From Siphlonurus alternatus (Eukaryota > Arthropoda > Insecta > Ephemeroptera > Siphlonuridae): a stretch of 64,000 nucleotides of DNA. Of the stretch, positions 63,701-64,000 are shown piece after piece (positions within the stretch are counted from its first letter, which is position 1; each line of letters begins with the position of its first letter). The DNA lies in assembly GCA_949825025.1 (NCBI GenBank), contig OX463779.1, positions 33,986,203 through 34,050,202 on the forward strand, in the 5' to 3' direction. Position numbers and translations under genes: made by a program. The notes beneath the pieces are model-generated. The model was not told the DNA's origin. It did no database searches and saw nothing but the letters and a program-made list of their open reading frames with translations.

Positions 63701-63807
63701 TGATTCGCTCCCTCAATGTTCATGTGACCGGAGCCCTCTTCATCTGGCACTACTTCCAGCAACACCACCTCACACCACTGCCCCCCGCCTCGCCCGCGCC
63801 GGCTTAG
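54746..63807 (+). CDS. TARBP1: TARBP1, SpoU-family tRNA (Gm18) 2'-O-methyltransferase
   Basis: Eleven exons: 54746-57024, 57144-57624, 58016-58254, 58597-58819, 59047-59199, 59426-59602, 60001-60189, 61223-61382, 61674-61975, 63120-63256, 63627-63807. All junctions are GT-AG with matching phases, giving 1506 residues (human about 1620). The start has a strong context (TTCACCATGG). The first 1300 residues are helical repeat-like sequence typical of TARBP1 and yeast Trm3. The C-terminal SpoU (SPOUT) domain shows motif 1, [13 protein letters not shown] (N1357, R1363), motif 2, LLLLGNEKEGIP (about 1443-1454), and motif 3, [18 protein letters not shown] (R1474, N1477), the last two forming the trefoil-knot S-adenosylmethionine site. 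It methylates the ribose of G18 in tRNAs. Exon 1 is intronless and AT-rich, whereas exons 2-11 are GC-rich. Intron 7 holds a SINE and intron 9 a ribozyme-bearing foldback element. Confidence 0.95.
60239..60304. repeat. Short tandem duplication in TARBP1 intron 7
   Basis: A unit of about 37 bp containing GTAAAAAATTTAGACAAATT occurs twice in a row near the start of intron 7. Confidence 0.7.
60716..61065 (-). mobile_element. 5S-rRNA-derived SINE (SINE3-like)
   Basis: On the minus strand the head (about 61056-60970) matches the internal promoter half of 5S rRNA: GTCTCGTCAGATCACCGAAG, then AAGTCAAGCAACG (A-box/IE region), then GGTTAGTAGTTGGATGGGTG followed by ACC (C-box region). Such 5S-derived heads define SINE3 elements transcribed by RNA polymerase III. 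The roughly 270-bp body has an internal stem (CCATCCTGGC pairing with GCCAGGATGG). The 3' end is approximate and no target duplication was found. It is much GC-richer than the intron and antisense to TARBP1. Confidence 0.75.
62093..62103. repeat. Left target-site duplication of the ribozyme foldback element
   Basis: ACAATCTTTGA directly precedes the element and is repeated exactly at 62888-62898. The next base, T, also matches, so the duplication is 11 or 12 bp. Confidence 0.85.
62174..62250 (-). ncRNA. Hammerhead ribozyme motif, left arm, probably weakened
   Basis: This is the mirror of the right-arm motif. The minus strand has CTGATGAGCCTTGGAAAAGG then CGAAAC, then TCGG and ATC before TATGG. 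The base before the UC of the cleavage triplet is A instead of G (plus-strand T at 62200), so stem III loses its C-G pair and keeps only the conserved A-U pair. The AUC triplet itself can be cleaved in principle. The cleavage site would be between 62198 and 62197. Confidence 0.7.
62278..62367 (-). promoter_or_regulatory. Outward promoter in the left arm
   Basis: Mirror copy of the right-arm module: CCAAT (62363-62367), TGACGTCA (62343-62350), AATAAAA TATA-like box (about 62308-62314) and TCAGTT initiator with +1 at 62281, all on the minus strand. Transcription would enter the left-arm hammerhead. Confidence 0.55.
62624..62713 (+). promoter_or_regulatory. Outward promoter in the right arm
   Basis: CCAAT (62624-62628), TGACGTCA (62641-62648), a TATA-like ATAAAA box (62678-62683) and an arthropod-type initiator TCAGTT (62708-62713, +1 at 62710) are correctly ordered and spaced, with the TATA box starting at -32. 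An RNA starting here would reach the hammerhead about 30 nt downstream and run out of the element after 178 nt. Confidence 0.6.
62741..62817 (+). ncRNA. Type I hammerhead ribozyme, right arm, intact
   Basis: The core CTGATGA is at 62761-62767. Stem II is GCCTT/AAGGC (62768-62772 with 62777-62781) closed by a GGAA loop. GAAA follows at 62782-62785. Stem III is two pairs (A85-T92 and C86-G91, last two digits) with a TCGG loop, then the GTC triplet with cleavage after 62793. Stem I pairs CCATA (62756-62760) with TATGG (62794-62798). After an internal loop, CTCTTA (62746-62751) pairs with TAAGAG (62802-62807), and GCAGC pairs with GCTGC (62813-62817). All conserved core residues are present. The very short stem III is typical of Penelope-like and retrozyme hammerheads, which often work as dimers. 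Confidence 0.88.
62888..62898. repeat. Right target-site duplication of the ribozyme foldback element
   Basis: An exact second copy of ACAATCTTTGA, abutting the right end of the element. Confidence 0.85.
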
Positions 63808-64000
63808 TTCACTTCTCTTTAATATGTGAACGTGAGTAAAATCATTTTATAACATGACTATTAAATCAGGTTTATTTATTTAAAGAAGATAGAAACACAT
63901 ACGATAGAAAAAGATTTGTTGGGAAGGAAGATATTCAAGATTTTAGCCGTCAGTGACCCAGCAAAAAGAGAACAATTAATTAAAACAACGCTATGCATGT
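63808..64000 (+). other. TARBP1 3' UTR, incomplete
   Basis: AT-rich sequence after the TAG stop. I see no AATAAA before the window ends, so the polyadenylation site is probably beyond it. Confidence 0.4.

Noticed and set aside
1..64000. CRISPR arrays, tRNA genes and bacterial operons
   Set aside because: No regularly spaced repeat-spacer pattern, no T-loop in a foldable tRNA context, and all real genes are spliced.

Overview
This is a window of an AT-rich arthropod nuclear genome, most likely from an insect or other pancrustacean. The evidence is spliceosomal genes with GT-AG introns, an intron that appears to be tens of kilobases long, TCAGT-type initiators, and many hAT, foldback and retroposon remnants. 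There are no operons, Shine-Dalgarno sites or long bacterial-type ORFs. I cannot name the species from sequence alone.

Layout: positions 1-44148 hold no exon I can recognise. I read them as part of a very long first intron of a minus-strand spectraplakin gene (short stop/MACF/dystonin). One 103-nt alternative first coding exon of that gene lies at 44149-44251, and its calponin-homology exons would lie left of the window. The region carries a 15-bp minisatellite (571-1002), a long ATATT array, hAT-type MITEs, foldback elements including a 3-kb one (27196-30185), tiny retroposon 3' ends with target-site duplications, a 100-bp tandem duplication, and scattered GC-rich islands that may be regulatory. 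From 44.3 to 50.9 kb there are more repeats, including a foldback element flanked by TTAA (46874-47532).

The gene-dense part is 50.9-63.8 kb. EI24/tank (ER membrane and autophagy protein, seven coding exons, minus strand, 51119-54044) and TARBP1 (SpoU-family tRNA 2'-O-methyltransferase, eleven coding exons, plus strand, 54746-63807) lie head to head about 0.7 kb apart and may share a promoter region. I rebuilt both ORFs exon by exon with consistent phases: 316 and 1506 residues. EI24 has one GC-AG intron, and its first intron holds a decayed non-LTR reverse-transcriptase fragment. TARBP1 intron 7 holds a 5S-rRNA-derived SINE.

The most striking object is in TARBP1 intron 9. It is a 784-bp foldback element (62104-62887) with 11-bp target duplications. 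Each 361-bp arm carries a canonical promoter (CCAAT, TGACGTCA, TATA-like box, TCAGTT initiator) reading outward into a complete type I hammerhead ribozyme motif. The right-arm ribozyme is intact and sense to TARBP1. The left-arm copy has one substitution that breaks its two-pair stem III. The architecture resembles the inverted pseudo-LTRs of Penelope-like elements or an animal retrozyme.
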